NCBI GenBank assembly: GCA_019695395.1
Contig: JAIBAD010000017.1
Coordinates: 1 to 37,062, forward strand
DNA length: 37,062 nucleotides
Direction of reading: 5' to 3'
Source: Alphaproteobacteria bacterium
Lineage (GTDB): Bacteria; Pseudomonadota; Alphaproteobacteria; JAEUKQ01; JAIBAD01
Below the pieces are notes generated by a model. That model was given only the letters and a program-made list of their open reading frames with translations. It did no database searches and was not told the DNA's origin. Within the stretch, counting starts at the first letter, position 1; every line of letters starts with the position of its first letter. A program made the translations under genes and the position numbers. This document shows positions 1-8,976 of this stretch, piece after piece.

Positions 1-388
1 CTTCAGTGGCACCTGGGTACACAGTTGATTCATAAACAACAATATCCCCTTTTTTTAAAATTTTTCCTATCGTGCTGGTTGCCTTTACCAAAGCATTTAA
101 ATCAGGTCGTCTGGTATTTGTAATTGGGGTAGGAACAGTGACAATGTGAAAATCAGCTAGTTTTAAATCTTGGGGATTAGAAGTAAAATGAAGTTTAGAT
201 TTGATTAAATTATCTTTATCTATTTCACCAGTTCGATCATAACCTTTAGCTAAATCATCTAATCGATTTTGATCAATATCAAAAGCAATAACAGGATCGT
301 TTTTTTGACCAAAAGCAACGGCTAAAGGTAATCCCACATATCCCAATCCGATAATTGAGATACGACGGTGCAAACTGGAATTATTCAT
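1..388 (-). CDS. Nucleotide-sugar (UDP-hexose) dehydrogenase, N-terminal part
   Basis: Partial gene cut by the window edge; 129 codons are visible from an ATG at 386-388. The protein opens with a Rossmann dinucleotide-binding motif (IGLGYVGLPLA), then FDID ending the second strand, and the block TVPTPITNTRRPDLNAL, followed by YESTVYPGATE. This pattern is that of the TviB/WbpA/VipA group, which oxidises UDP-GlcNAc or UDP-GalNAc C6 to a uronic acid with NAD for capsule or O-antigen synthesis. The catalytic Cys lies beyond the edge. It sits 18 bp after hupE on the same strand, so the two may share a transcript. The exact sugar substrate cannot be decided from this fragment. Confidence 0.88.
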   Translation of the reverse strand, partial: MNNSSLHRRISIIGLGYVGLPLAVAFGQKNDPVIAFDIDQNRLDDLAKGYDRTGEIDKDNLIKSKLHFTSNPQDLKLADFHIVTVPTPITNTRRPDLNALVKATSTIGKILKKGDIVVYESTVYPGATE

Positions 389-406
389 AATACCCCAAAA
401 ACAATT

Positions 407-1009
407 TTACAAAGAATATGTCACTAAAAGATTTAAACCTATCACTGTTGTTATTAACCCACTTATTCTATAAAGCCTATAAAATTTATAATGATGAATA
501 AAGTATCCCAACAAAATACCAGCTAGGTGTAGTAAAATTGTAGCAGTTATAAAACCTAGACCATACAAATAAAAAGAATGATCGTTTGGTGTTTCTATTC
601 CATGGGCAAGACCATGGGCTAATCCAAATAAAGTAATAAGTCCAAGCGATATTGTTTGTGGCAATATAATAAAGCGTGCAATAATTAAACCTGTAACGAT
701 AACTGAAAGTATAATAATTATTTCATGAAACGAAAAACTAATTCCTGTGACAGAGAGATATTGCCCAAGAATACCACCAATTAAAACGAAAAAGACAAAA
801 GTTAAAGGAAAAATCCATATAGTTCTGGTTGAAAGTTGTGTTGACCATAGACCTATAGCCAACATAACTAATATATGATCAATACCGTTGAAAGGGTGTA
901 AAAAGCCACTTAATACACTATAAGATAATTGATGACCTGTATGAGCGTAGGCAGAATTTTGTACAAAAATAGATAAGCCTAGTACAAAAAAATATAGAAT
1001 TTTTTTCAT
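407..1009 (-). CDS. hupE: HupE/UreJ family membrane protein (putative nickel/cobalt permease)
   Basis: 200 aa with a cleavable signal peptide (about residues 1-22, ending AYA), a mature N-terminus AHTGH, and about six hydrophobic helices. The family metal motif HX5DH is present as HPFNGIDH in the first helix, and a second His cluster GLAHGLAHG lies near the middle. HupE/UreJ proteins move Ni(II) into the cell for hydrogenase or urease; many alphaproteobacterial copies are not linked to either enzyme, and none is seen here. An AGGGA-like Shine-Dalgarno lies 9 nt before the ATG. Metal specificity is inferred from the family only. Confidence 0.85.
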   Translation of the reverse strand: MKKILYFFVLGLSIFVQNSAYAHTGHQLSYSVLSGFLHPFNGIDHILVMLAIGLWSTQLSTRTIWIFPLTFVFFVLIGGILGQYLSVTGISFSFHEIIIILSVIVTGLIIARFIILPQTISLGLITLFGLAHGLAHGIETPNDHSFYLYGLGFITATILLHLAGILLGYFIHHYKFYRLYRISGLITTVIGLNLLVTYSL

Positions 1010-1059
1010 GAAATTTATTCCCTTTATAGTGTATAAAATAACAAATTGTATTTGATAAT

Positions 1060-1102
1060 AAAAAGAATAAAAATAAAAAAATAATTTATTTTTATTCTTT
1101 TT
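1060..1102. repeat. Perfect 18-bp inverted repeat between divergent genes
   Basis: Arms 1060-1077 and 1085-1102 are exact reverse complements (18 bp, one G:C pair, otherwise A:T) around a 7-nt loop. It lies between the start of hupE (1009) and the lptD promoter (1121-1149), so it is upstream of both genes, not at a gene end. It has T/A runs on both sides and could terminate antisense or leader transcripts, bind a regulator, or extrude as a cruciform; function unknown. Confidence 0.7.
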
Positions 1103-1120
1103 TTGTTCTAAAAACGGAAG

Positions 1121-1149
1121 TTGGCATGCAATGAAATAAAGGGTATAAA
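1121..1149 (+). promoter_or_regulatory. Putative sigma-70-type promoter of lptD
   Basis: A -35 box TTGGCA (1121-1126) and a -10 box TATAAA (1144-1149) are separated by exactly 17 bp. Transcription would begin near 1156, giving a leader of about 37 nt before the TTG start codon of lptD at 1193. Found by eye; no transcription data. Confidence 0.55.
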
Positions 1150-1192
1150 CAGATTCCTATAATTTTTCATATATAAGCCCACAATTGGATTA

Positions 1193-3382
1193 TTGGATTT
1201 GATACTAATTAAAAGAAATTTTTTTTTCTTATTTATTACTGTTTTTTGTTTTTTTTTGATCACAGAACTTAAAGCATCTGTTCTTTTAACTGCAGATGAG
1301 GTTATTCATGATCCACAAACAAATATAACTATTGCAAAAGGTCATGTAGAAATATCTAAGGACAATAAAATTCTTTTAGCTGACGAAGTTATATATGATG
1401 AAACAGCTGAAACGATTGTTGCTAAAAAGAATATTAGTTTATTGGATACAAATGGGAATGTTGTTTTTACAGATAAGTTAGAAATTAAAGATGATTTAAA
1501 AGAAGCAACTATTCAAAATATAAGAATTTTATTAGCAGATCGTTCACGTATAGCAGCAGCCAGAGGCTACATAAGACCGGATAGTAAAAGCGCTTTTGAT
1601 TATGCTGTTTATTCGCCTTGTCTACCTTGTAAAGATAATCCAAATCGTGCCCCTTTGTGGCAAGCCAAAGCTGTACGCGTTATTCATGATGCGAAAACCC
1701 ATAGGATAACATATAAAAATTCATGGATTGAAATGTTTGGCGTCCCAGTATTTTATACACCCTATTTTTCACACCCTGATGGCACGCAAAAAAAACAAAC
1801 AGGATTACTTGCACCCACTTTCTTTTCAAATAGCACAGTTGGTGTTGCGATGAGCCAACCCTTATTTATAAATCTTGCCCCCGAAGCAGATGTAACTTTA
1901 ACTCCAATAATTGCAACTAAAAAGAAACCCGTGCTTGGTATGGAATATAGACAGCATTTTGGTTCAGGCAAAGTTAGACTAGGGGGGAGTGCAACAATAA
2001 GTAGTAGGGTAGATAGTGACGGGGATGATGGTGACGATGATGATGAAGACAAAGAACATAATGTTTTTCGCGGCCACATTGATGCCGAAGGTGATTTTGA
2101 TATTAATGATTATTGGCGTGCAGGTTTCAATATTAATCGCGCAACAGATAAATCCTATGTTAGAACCTATAAATTTTCAAATGAAAGAACATTAACAAGT
2201 AATATTTTTGCAGAAGGTTTTCATAAACGTAATTATGCGTTGATTGATGCAGAAGCATATCAAGGTACAAGAGATATTGATGATAACAAAGAGCAAGCTT
2301 TTATTTTGCCATCATTATCCTATAATTTTGTGGGTGAACCTCGAAAACATGGTGATTATTTAACATTAGATACAAATTTTATGTCCGTAAACCGAATTGA
2401 AGGGCGCGAAAGCAGAAGATTATCAACTGTTGTTGGTTGGAATTTGCCCTATGTTGGATCAATAGGTGATTTATATTCTCTTCGGGCATCTTTACAAACA
2501 GATGCCTATATTGTTAATGATGTGGATCCACATTCTGATGATCCAGATCCTGATGGTCATACTAAAGATGGTTTTACAGGTCGTATTTTCCCCAGAATAG
2601 ATTTTGAATGGCGTTATCCTTTTATGAGTTATTATGGCAATGGTATTTTCCAAACTATAGAACCAATTTTAGCTTTTGCCCTTGCACCTAATTATGGGAA
2701 TCCAGGAAAACTACCCAATGAAGATAGCCAAGATATTATTTTTGATGAAACAAATGTTTTCTTACCAGATCGTTTTACAGGAACAGACCGTGTTGATGAA
2801 GGACAAAGAGTAAGCTATGGATTTAAGTGGAGCCTTTATAAAGAAAATGGGGGATTACTAAGCTTTTTCTTGGGGCAAAGTTATCAACCTACACATAGCG
2901 ATTTTCCAGATAATAGTGGATTATCTAAAGATTTAACTGATACAGTTGGAAGAATTTTATTGTCCCCGTCAAAATATTTAAACTTTCTTTATAGATTTCA
3001 ATTAGATAGCGGTGATTATAGCCCTACACGTCATGAAGTTGCATTAAATGTTGGCGCACCTTTGTTAAATGTAAAAGCTAATTATCTTTTTTATCAGGAT
3101 GTTGATCCAAATTCAGATGAATTTGATGAACAAGAAGAAGTAAGTGGTGTGATCAGTAGTAAATTAACCGATTTTTGGCACACATCTATTTTTTCAAATT
3201 ATGATGTGGATAGCAGCCATTTAAATTATTATGGTGGATCAATTGATTATGAAGATGAATGTTTTGCATTGGCTTTATCTGCAACACGAAGTTATTTTGA
3301 TGATGAAGAAACAGATAAAGATTTACGTATCGTCTTTAGATTATCTTTCAAAAATCTGGGTGAAATTGGTCAAACATTCTAA
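1193..3382 (+). CDS. lptD: LPS-assembly protein LptD
   Basis: 729 aa outer-membrane protein that inserts lipopolysaccharide into the outer leaflet together with LptE. It has a hydrophobic signal peptide (about 8-28), a periplasmic OstA/LptA-like jellyroll (about 30-130: the repeated ADEVI..D, AKGHVEIS pattern), then a long beta-barrel to the C-terminus. Cys143 and Cys146 (CLPC) and Cys690 are the only cysteines of the mature protein, fitting the inter-domain disulfides of the family with one C-terminal Cys. The start is TTG: no in-frame ATG precedes the periplasmic domain and this start gives a complete signal peptide. Three very acidic loops (residues about 274-288, 443-458, 636-650) stand out. 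The usual alphaproteobacterial neighbours surA, pdxA and rsmA are absent; the gene converges on trmFO. Confidence 0.93.
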   Translation: MDLILIKRNFFFLFITVFCFFLITELKASVLLTADEVIHDPQTNITIAKGHVEISKDNKILLADEVIYDETAETIVAKKNISLLDTNGNVVFTDKLEIKDDLKEATIQNIRILLADRSRIAAARGYIRPDSKSAFDYAVYSPCLPCKDNPNRAPLWQAKAVRVIHDAKTHRITYKNSWIEMFGVPVFYTPYFSHPDGTQKKQTGLLAPTFFSNSTVGVAMSQPLFINLAPEADVTLTPIIATKKKPVLGMEYRQHFGSGKVRLGGSATISSRVDSDGDDGDDDDEDKEHNVFRGHIDAEGDFDINDYWRAGFNINRATDKSYVRTYKFSNERTLTSNIFAEGFHKRNYALIDAEAYQGTRDIDDNKEQAFILPSLSYNFVGEPRKHGDYLTLDTNFMSVNRIEGRESRRLSTVVGWNLPYVGSIGDLYSLRASLQTDAYIVNDVDPHSDDPDPDGHTKDGFTGRIFPRIDFEWRYPFMSYYGNGIFQTIEPILAFALAPNYGNPGKLPNEDSQDIIFDETNVFLPDRFTGTDRVDEGQRVSYGFKWSLYKENGGLLSFFLGQSYQPTHSDFPDNSGLSKDLTDTVGRILLSPSKYLNFLYRFQLDSGDYSPTRHEVALNVGAPLLNVKANYLFYQDVDPNSDEFDEQEEVSGVISSKLTDFWHTSIFSNYDVDSSHLNYYGGSIDYEDECFALALSATRSYFDDEETDKDLRIVFRLSFKNLGEIGQTF

Positions 3383-3387
3383 TTGAA

Positions 3388-4746
3388 TTAGAAATAAGTT
3401 TGCCATTCTTTTAAATCATTTAAGGCTCTTAAAGCCATTTGATTTTTATTTGACAACGATGCTGTTTTATCCTGTTGTTTATTTTCTGGGTCTAATGGTG
3501 TGAAAAGACCAAAATTAATATTCATAGGTTGAAACCCAGTTTTGTGATTTTGCTCTGTAATATGACGTAATAATGATCCTAATGCCGTAGAAGGCGGGGG
3601 AAGGGTAATATTTTTATTTAACTTTTTCTGTGCAACAAAACATCCTGCTAATAATCCTATGGCCGCACTTTCGACATATCCTTCTACCCCAGTTATTTGA
3701 CCAGCAAAAGAAATATTGGGATTTGTTTTTAAGGCTAAATAAGAATCTAATAATGCAGGACTATTAATAAAACTATTTCGATGTAATCCTCCAAGTCTTG
3801 CAAATTCTGCTTTTTCAAGACCAGAAATGGTCTTAAATATTCTAATTTGTTCCGAATGTTTTAATTTTGTTTGAAAACCCACAATATTATAAAGAGTACC
3901 AAGTTTATTGTCTTGTCTTAATTGAATAACAGCATAAGGTTTTTGAGTTGAATGGGGATTAGTTAATCCAACAGGTTTCATAGGTCCATAACGCAATGTA
4001 TCAGCGCCGCGTGATGCCATAATTTCTATAGGTAGGCATCCTTCAAAATAGGGGGTGTTTTTTTCCCATTCTTTAAATTCTGTTTTTTCTCCTTCAAGTA
4101 ATGACATAATAAAAGAATAATATTCATCTTTATTTAACGCACAATTTATATAATCTGATCCTGTACCACCTGGACCTTTTTTATCATAACGTGACTGCAA
4201 CCAGGCTTTATCCATATCAATACTGTGTTTATAAACAATAGGTGCAATTGCATCGAAAAAAGCCAAATTTTCTTTTCCTGTTAATCGAATAATTTCCTGG
4301 GTTAATGGATCAGATGTCAGTGGTCCTGTCGCTATAATAATTTGAGCATTATGATCAAATGATAACGATGTTATTTCTTGATATTTAATTGTAATTAAAG
4401 GATGTTGTTTTAATTTATGTGTAACATCCTGGGCAAATAAATCACGGTCTACGGCAAGTGCACCACCTGCAGGTATTTTATGTATATCAGCAATAGATAA
4501 AATTAATGAATGGCATTGTCGCATTTCTTCATGTAATAAACCCACCGCATTATTCATATAATCATCAGAACGAAATGAATTGGAGCAAACCAATTCTGCT
4601 AAATAATCAGTTTGATGGGCTGGTGTTTTTTGATGGGGGCGCATTTCATATAAAACAACAGAGATTCCTTTTTGGGCTATCTGCCATGCTGCTTCAGAAC
4701 CGGCCAACCCACCGCCGATAATATATATGGGGGTATTATTTTCCAT
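3388..4746 (-). CDS. trmFO: tRNA (uracil-54-C5)-methyltransferase, folate- and FAD-dependent, TrmFO
   Basis: 452 aa, the usual length of the short TrmFO family. It makes m5U54 (ribothymidine) in the T-loop of tRNA using methylene-tetrahydrofolate and FADH2. Residues 8-20 hold the FAD-binding [12 protein letters not shown] motif; Cys54 in [12 protein letters not shown] matches the nucleophilic cysteine of the family; [17 protein letters not shown] carries the second conserved Cys; the C-terminal NFGLFTP block is also typical. Only 5 bp separate its stop codon from that of convergent lptD. Its 5' end lies about 60 bp downstream of tRNA-Lys on the same strand, so the tRNA transcript may run into it. 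Confidence 0.95.
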   Translation of the reverse strand: MENNTPIYIIGGGLAGSEAAWQIAQKGISVVLYEMRPHQKTPAHQTDYLAELVCSNSFRSDDYMNNAVGLLHEEMRQCHSLILSIADIHKIPAGGALAVDRDLFAQDVTHKLKQHPLITIKYQEITSLSFDHNAQIIIATGPLTSDPLTQEIIRLTGKENLAFFDAIAPIVYKHSIDMDKAWLQSRYDKKGPGGTGSDYINCALNKDEYYSFIMSLLEGEKTEFKEWEKNTPYFEGCLPIEIMASRGADTLRYGPMKPVGLTNPHSTQKPYAVIQLRQDNKLGTLYNIVGFQTKLKHSEQIRIFKTISGLEKAEFARLGGLHRNSFINSPALLDSYLALKTNPNISFAGQITGVEGYVESAAIGLLAGCFVAQKKLNKNITLPPPSTALGSLLRHITEQNHKTGFQPMNINFGLFTPLDPENKQQDKTASLSNKNQMALRALNDLKEWQTYF

Positions 4747-4806
4747 GATATTTTAATCAAATTTAAAATTTGAATATTAAAGTTAAATAACTAACTTTAA
4801 TAAAAA

Positions 4807-4881
4807 TGGTGGGTGCGCCGGGAATCGAACCCGGGACCACCTGATTAAAAGTCAGATGCTCTACCGCTGAGCTACGCACCC
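4807..4881 (-). tRNA. tRNA-Lys (anticodon UUU)
   Basis: 75 nt on the minus strand including an encoded CCA (complement of 4807-4809). Acceptor arms GGGTGCG/CGCACCC pair fully; D-loop AGCTCAGCGGTAGAGC; anticodon loop CTTTTAA gives anticodon UUU; T-arm GGGTTCGATTCCC. A TTGACA-like box on the minus strand at 4956-4961 with a weak TAAGTT 17 bp further down could be its promoter. Confidence 0.96.
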
Positions 4882-5018
4882 CTTATTAAACTGAACTTTA
4901 TATTATAACTCGAATATAAATTCTGTGAGCCGAACTTAAATTATATGTTTTCTTATGTCAATGTTTGAATATTAATTATTTATATGATTTCAATATTAAG
5001 CACCTTTAAAAATTTATT

Positions 5019-5531
5019 TTATATTTTTGGTTTCATTTTTTTATCAAGTTGCTTAATAACATAAGCAGGCACAAAAGACGAAATATCGCCATTTAGTTCA
5101 TAAATTTCTTTAATAAAACGGGAAGAGACAAATTGATAGCGTTCTGAAGCCATTAAAAAAATTGTATCAACAGACGAATCTAATTTTACATTCATGCCTG
5201 CCATTTGAAATTCATATTCAAAATCCGAAACAGCTCGTAATCCTCTTATAATAATGGTGGCTTTAACATCACGGCAAAAATGTATAAGAAGGTTTGTTAT
5301 AGGATAAATTTTTATTTTATCAGAATTTAATTTAGGTAAATTTTTAATCTCTCTTTCTACCATATCTATTCTTTCTTCTAAGGTAAAAAGAGGAGATTTA
5401 TGGATATTAGATGCCACCCCTATAATTAATTCATCAACAACTACAGAAGACCGTTGAATAATATCTATGTGTCCAAACGTAATTGGATCGAACGTGCCAG
5501 GATAAACGCCTGTATGAAATGTTGACATCAT
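5019..5531 (-). CDS. coaD: Pantetheine-phosphate adenylyltransferase (CoaD)
   Basis: 170 aa, the normal length. It transfers AMP from ATP to 4'-phosphopantetheine, the penultimate step of coenzyme A synthesis. The nucleotidyltransferase motif GTFDPITFGH (residues 12-21) holds the conserved GH; RGLRAVSDFEYEFQMA (about 93-108) is the substrate/ATP loop; SSRFIKEI near the C-terminus replaces the more common SSTxVKE. Two tandem ATG codons begin the gene. It starts 18 bp after gyrA on the same strand, an arrangement common in Alphaproteobacteria, so both are probably one transcript. Confidence 0.96.
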   Translation of the reverse strand: MMSTFHTGVYPGTFDPITFGHIDIIQRSSVVVDELIIGVASNIHKSPLFTLEERIDMVEREIKNLPKLNSDKIKIYPITNLLIHFCRDVKATIIIRGLRAVSDFEYEFQMAGMNVKLDSSVDTIFLMASERYQFVSSRFIKEIYELNGDISSFVPAYVIKQLDKKMKPKI

Positions 5532-5549
5532 TTTCTATATTTTAAAAGA

Positions 5550-8234
5550 TTATGGGTTACTTTCATTTGCGTCATCTTCATCATCATCGTTATCCAATTT
5601 GCTTACAGAAACCACTTTATCATTTGTATCTACTTTAAAAATAACAACACCTTGGGTACGTCTTCCTGCAATTCTTATATCATGGACAGGGCATCGTATG
5701 GTCTGGCCACTGCTTGTTACAAGCATGATGTGATCTTGATCATTGACAGAAAATGATGAAATAACTTTTCCATTACGGGGAGATGTTTCAATGTTTGTAA
5801 TACCTGATCCCCCTCTACCTGTAATTCTATATTCATAGGCTGTTGTGCGTTTACCGTAACCATTTTCTGTAATAGTTAAAATAATTTGCTCTTGGGCTTC
5901 AAAAAGCTTTATTTTATCTGCGGAAATATTTTCAATTGAATTTTCTGTGTCACTTGTTTCATCTGCACGTCGTTTGGCGTTTATAAATTTAATAAAAGCT
6001 TCTCGCTCTTCTGTGCTTGCATCAACATGATTTAAAATAGTCATCGCAATAACTTTATCGCTTGATTCAAGTTTAATACCACGGACCCCCATTGAATCAC
6101 GGCCGCTAAATATTCTAATTTTGGATACAGGGAATCTAATGCATTTACCTTGGGCTGTTGCAATAAAAATATCATCATTTTCTTTGGCAACTTGCACAGA
6201 AATAAGTTGGTCACCTTCGTCAAGTTTCATGGCAATTTTACCATTGGCTTTAACATTAACAAAATCATCCAAACGGTTGCGCCGAATATACCCTGTCGCT
6301 GTTGAAAAAATAATGAAAGAATTTTCTAAATTATTGCTATCCGGTAAAGGCATTAAGGTAGAAATTGTTTCAGAATTTTCTAAAGGTAAAAGTTGGACAA
6401 GAGGTTTTCCTCTGGATTGAGGTGTACCAAGTGGCAAACGATACACTTTAAGCTTATAGACCATACCCTTAAAAGAAAAAAACAAAACAGAGTCATGGGT
6501 ATTAGCAATAAAAAGTTGGTGAACCACATCTTCATCACGGACATTCATGCCACTGCGTCCTTTACCCCCACGACGCTGGGCACGATAAGCTGATAAAGGA
6601 ACCCTTTTGATATATCCACCAAGCGTAACTGTTACAACCATATCTTCACGTTCAATGAGATCTTCGATATCTTGTTCTGCTTCACTATCTAAAATAATGG
6701 TTCTTCTAGGGGTAGAAAATTTTGTTTTAATATCAATAAAATCTGTTTTTAAGATATTTAAGCGTCGTTCTTTTTGATCCAATATTTCAATGAAATCTGC
6801 AATTTGTTTTGCCAGTTCTTCGGTTTCTTTTATAAGTTTGTCACGTTCCAAAGCTGTCAAACGATGTAACCTTAAATCCAAAATTGCTTTAGCTTGTATC
6901 TCAGATAAGGTATAATCAGCAGAAGAAATTGAAGAATTATTTTCTATAAGTTGAATATAAGGTACTATAGCCTCACTTGGCCATTTTTGGGCCATCAAAG
7001 CCTGTTTTGCACTAGCCGGATCTGGTGACTGACGAATAAGTTTTATGATGGGATCAAGATTAGCAACAGCAATCATGAGCCCTAATAAAATATGGGCTCT
7101 TTCTTGGGCTTTTGATAAATCGAACCGTGTGCGTTTAATAATAACTTCTTCACGAAAATTAACAAAAGCTTCGATAATATTTTTGATATTTAATAATTCA
7201 GGTCTGCCATTATTTAGGGCAAGGATATTAACACCAAAACTTGTCTGTAAAGGTGTAAAACGGTAGAGTTGGTTTAAAATTACCTCGGGTGTTGCATCAC
7301 GTTTTAATTCTATCACAACACGTACACCATCACGATCCGATTCATCGCGTAGATCACTAATACCTTCAATGGTTTTATCCCTAACTAGTTCAGCTATTTT
7401 TTCTATCATTTTTGCTTTATTAACTTGATAGGGAACTTCAGTAATAATAATCGCTTCTCTATCTTTTAAGGGTTCGATGTCTGTTTTACCCCGCATAATA
7501 ATAGAACCGCGTCCTGTATGACATGCTTCTTGGATACCTAGACGACCAATGATTTCTCCACCTGTTGGAAAATCTGGTCCTTTAATATGATGCATTAATC
7601 CTTCGATCGAAATATTCGGGTTATCAATATAACTACAACATGCATCCATAACCTCCCCAAGATTATGAGGAGGGATGTTGGTTGCCATACCAACAGCAAT
7701 ACCACCGCCGCCATTCACTAAAATATTTGGGAAAGAAGCGGGAAGGACAGTTGGTTCTTCGACACTACCATCATAATTTGCCTGAAAATCAACGGTATTT
7801 TTATCAATATCTTTTAATAATAAATCGGCAGACAAAGCTAATCTTGCTTCTGTATAACGCATGGCAGCGGCAGGATCACCATCCATTGACCCAAAGTTTC
7901 CTTGCCCTTCAATTAAAGGTAGGCGCATAGAAAAATCTTGAGTTAATCTTACCATAGATTCATAAATAGCCGAATCTCCATGGGGGTGATATTTACCCAT
8001 AACATCCCCTACGACACGTGCAGATTTACGAAAAGGTTTATTATAATCGTACCCTGCTTCTTTCATGGCATAAAGTATACGGCGATGAACAGGTTTTAAT
8101 CCATCTCTCACATCAGGTAGAGCACGCGCAACTATAACGCTCATCGCATAATCAAGATATGAGCGTTTCATTTCTTCTTCAATAGTTATGGGTTTTATAT
8201 CGGAATCTATAGGTATATCAGTTGGTTCTTTCAC
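5550..8234 (-). CDS. gyrA: DNA gyrase subunit A
   Basis: 894 aa breakage-reunion subunit of DNA gyrase. The start is GTG (complement of 8232-8234), about 20 residues before the conserved [17 protein letters not shown] block. The catalytic tyrosine is Tyr127 in [10 protein letters not shown]. In the quinolone region ([10 protein letters not shown]) Ser88 and Glu92 correspond to E. coli Ser83 and Asp87. The GyrA-box QRRGGKG (about residues 558-564) marks the C-terminal DNA-wrapping pinwheel and separates it from ParC. The tail is strongly acidic ([14 protein letters not shown]). It is followed 18 bp later by coaD and preceded by ssb, with a terminator-like hairpin between. Confidence 0.97.
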   Translation of the reverse strand: MKEPTDIPIDSDIKPITIEEEMKRSYLDYAMSVIVARALPDVRDGLKPVHRRILYAMKEAGYDYNKPFRKSARVVGDVMGKYHPHGDSAIYESMVRLTQDFSMRLPLIEGQGNFGSMDGDPAAAMRYTEARLALSADLLLKDIDKNTVDFQANYDGSVEEPTVLPASFPNILVNGGGGIAVGMATNIPPHNLGEVMDACCSYIDNPNISIEGLMHHIKGPDFPTGGEIIGRLGIQEACHTGRGSIIMRGKTDIEPLKDREAIIITEVPYQVNKAKMIEKIAELVRDKTIEGISDLRDESDRDGVRVVIELKRDATPEVILNQLYRFTPLQTSFGVNILALNNGRPELLNIKNIIEAFVNFREEVIIKRTRFDLSKAQERAHILLGLMIAVANLDPIIKLIRQSPDPASAKQALMAQKWPSEAIVPYIQLIENNSSISSADYTLSEIQAKAILDLRLHRLTALERDKLIKETEELAKQIADFIEILDQKERRLNILKTDFIDIKTKFSTPRRTIILDSEAEQDIEDLIEREDMVVTVTLGGYIKRVPLSAYRAQRRGGKGRSGMNVRDEDVVHQLFIANTHDSVLFFSFKGMVYKLKVYRLPLGTPQSRGKPLVQLLPLENSETISTLMPLPDSNNLENSFIIFSTATGYIRRNRLDDFVNVKANGKIAMKLDEGDQLISVQVAKENDDIFIATAQGKCIRFPVSKIRIFSGRDSMGVRGIKLESSDKVIAMTILNHVDASTEEREAFIKFINAKRRADETSDTENSIENISADKIKLFEAQEQIILTITENGYGKRTTAYEYRITGRGGSGITNIETSPRNGKVISSFSVNDQDHIMLVTSSGQTIRCPVHDIRIAGRRTQGVVIFKVDTNDKVVSVSKLDNDDDEDDANESNP

Positions 8235-8287
8235 TTTATTTCATCCATTGTAATTATTGGTTTTAAATTTTGTAACTTAAAAACCAA

Positions 8288-8323
8288 CAAAAATTAAAAC
8301 AGAAATTAGTTTAAATTCTGTTT
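8288..8323 (-). terminator. Putative intrinsic terminator after ssb
   Basis: Arms AAACAGAA (8297-8304) and TTCTGTTT (8316-8323) form an 8-bp stem with an 11-nt loop; read on the minus strand it is followed by a T-rich run (complement of 8288-8296). It lies about 30 nt beyond the ssb stop and before the gyrA start, so it may limit ssb read-through into gyrA. The low GC makes the stem weak. Confidence 0.45.
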
Positions 8324-8352
8324 GTATTTATTTTTTAAATAATTTTAAATCT

Positions 8353-8829
8353 TTAGAAAGGTATATCATCATCCATCGTGTCATGAGATGGTAGGGTCTT
8401 ATGCCTACTAAATTCACCCATACCTGAAGTCATCTCTTGGTTTTGATTTTGAAAAGTATTATGATTATCGCCACCACCTCGTGTATCCAATAAAGTTAAT
8501 TCACCTCTGAATCTTTGTAAAACAACCTCGGTTGTATATTTTTCTTGCCCAGATTGATCCGACCATTTACGTGTTTGCAATTGGCCCTCAACATAAATTT
8601 TTGATCCTTTATGTACAAATTTTTCAATAACTTCAACTAATCTATCATCAAAAATAACAATACGATGCCATTCTGTTTTTTCTTTACGTTCACCTGTTAC
8701 TTTATCTTTCCAGCGTTCAGATGTTGCCAATGGAAAAGTTGCTACACGGTCACCAGATTGTGTATTGCGTATTTCTGGATCTTTACCTACATTTCCTACT
8801 AAAATAACTTTATTAACACTACCAACCAT
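8353..8829 (-). CDS. ssb: Single-stranded DNA-binding protein
   Basis: 158 aa. The N-terminal OB-fold (residues 1-112) begins SVNKVILVGNVGKDPEIR and contains the conserved TEWHRIV strand; a Gln/Asn/Gly-rich linker follows; the tail ends DDDIPF, the acidic tip that binds SSB partner proteins. It coats single-stranded DNA in replication and repair. It is divergent from uvrA across 147 bp, a common alphaproteobacterial arrangement. No LexA-type GTTC-N7-GTTC direct repeat is visible in that spacer. Confidence 0.97.
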   Translation of the reverse strand: MVGSVNKVILVGNVGKDPEIRNTQSGDRVATFPLATSERWKDKVTGERKEKTEWHRIVIFDDRLVEVIEKFVHKGSKIYVEGQLQTRKWSDQSGQEKYTTEVVLQRFRGELTLLDTRGGGDNHNTFQNQNQEMTSGMGEFSRHKTLPSHDTMDDDIPF

Positions 8830-8976
8830 AATTTTTATCCCTATATATTGAAACGATAAATAAAATATCTATTTTATCCTATCCGATCATTATGCTTATT
8901 GGAAAATATTTTTTTTGATTTATGGTATTTTTATTTAAAGTAATCATCTCTTTTTTAACAAATTGTACCTATAAAC

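Noticed and set aside
1762-2079. 105-codon minus-strand frame opposite lptD
   Set aside because: Ser/Pro-rich translation is the complement of the Asp-rich loop of lptD; no ribosome binding site and no family resemblance.
7960-7985. Glu92 in the GyrA quinolone region as a resistance mutation
   Set aside because: An acidic residue is retained at this position and Glu is natural in many species; with Ser88 present, nothing indicates acquired resistance.
8830-8976. Possible LexA (SOS) box between ssb and uvrA
   Set aside because: Neither GTTC-N7-GTTC nor a CTG-N10-CAG palindrome is present in the spacer, so no SOS control is claimed.
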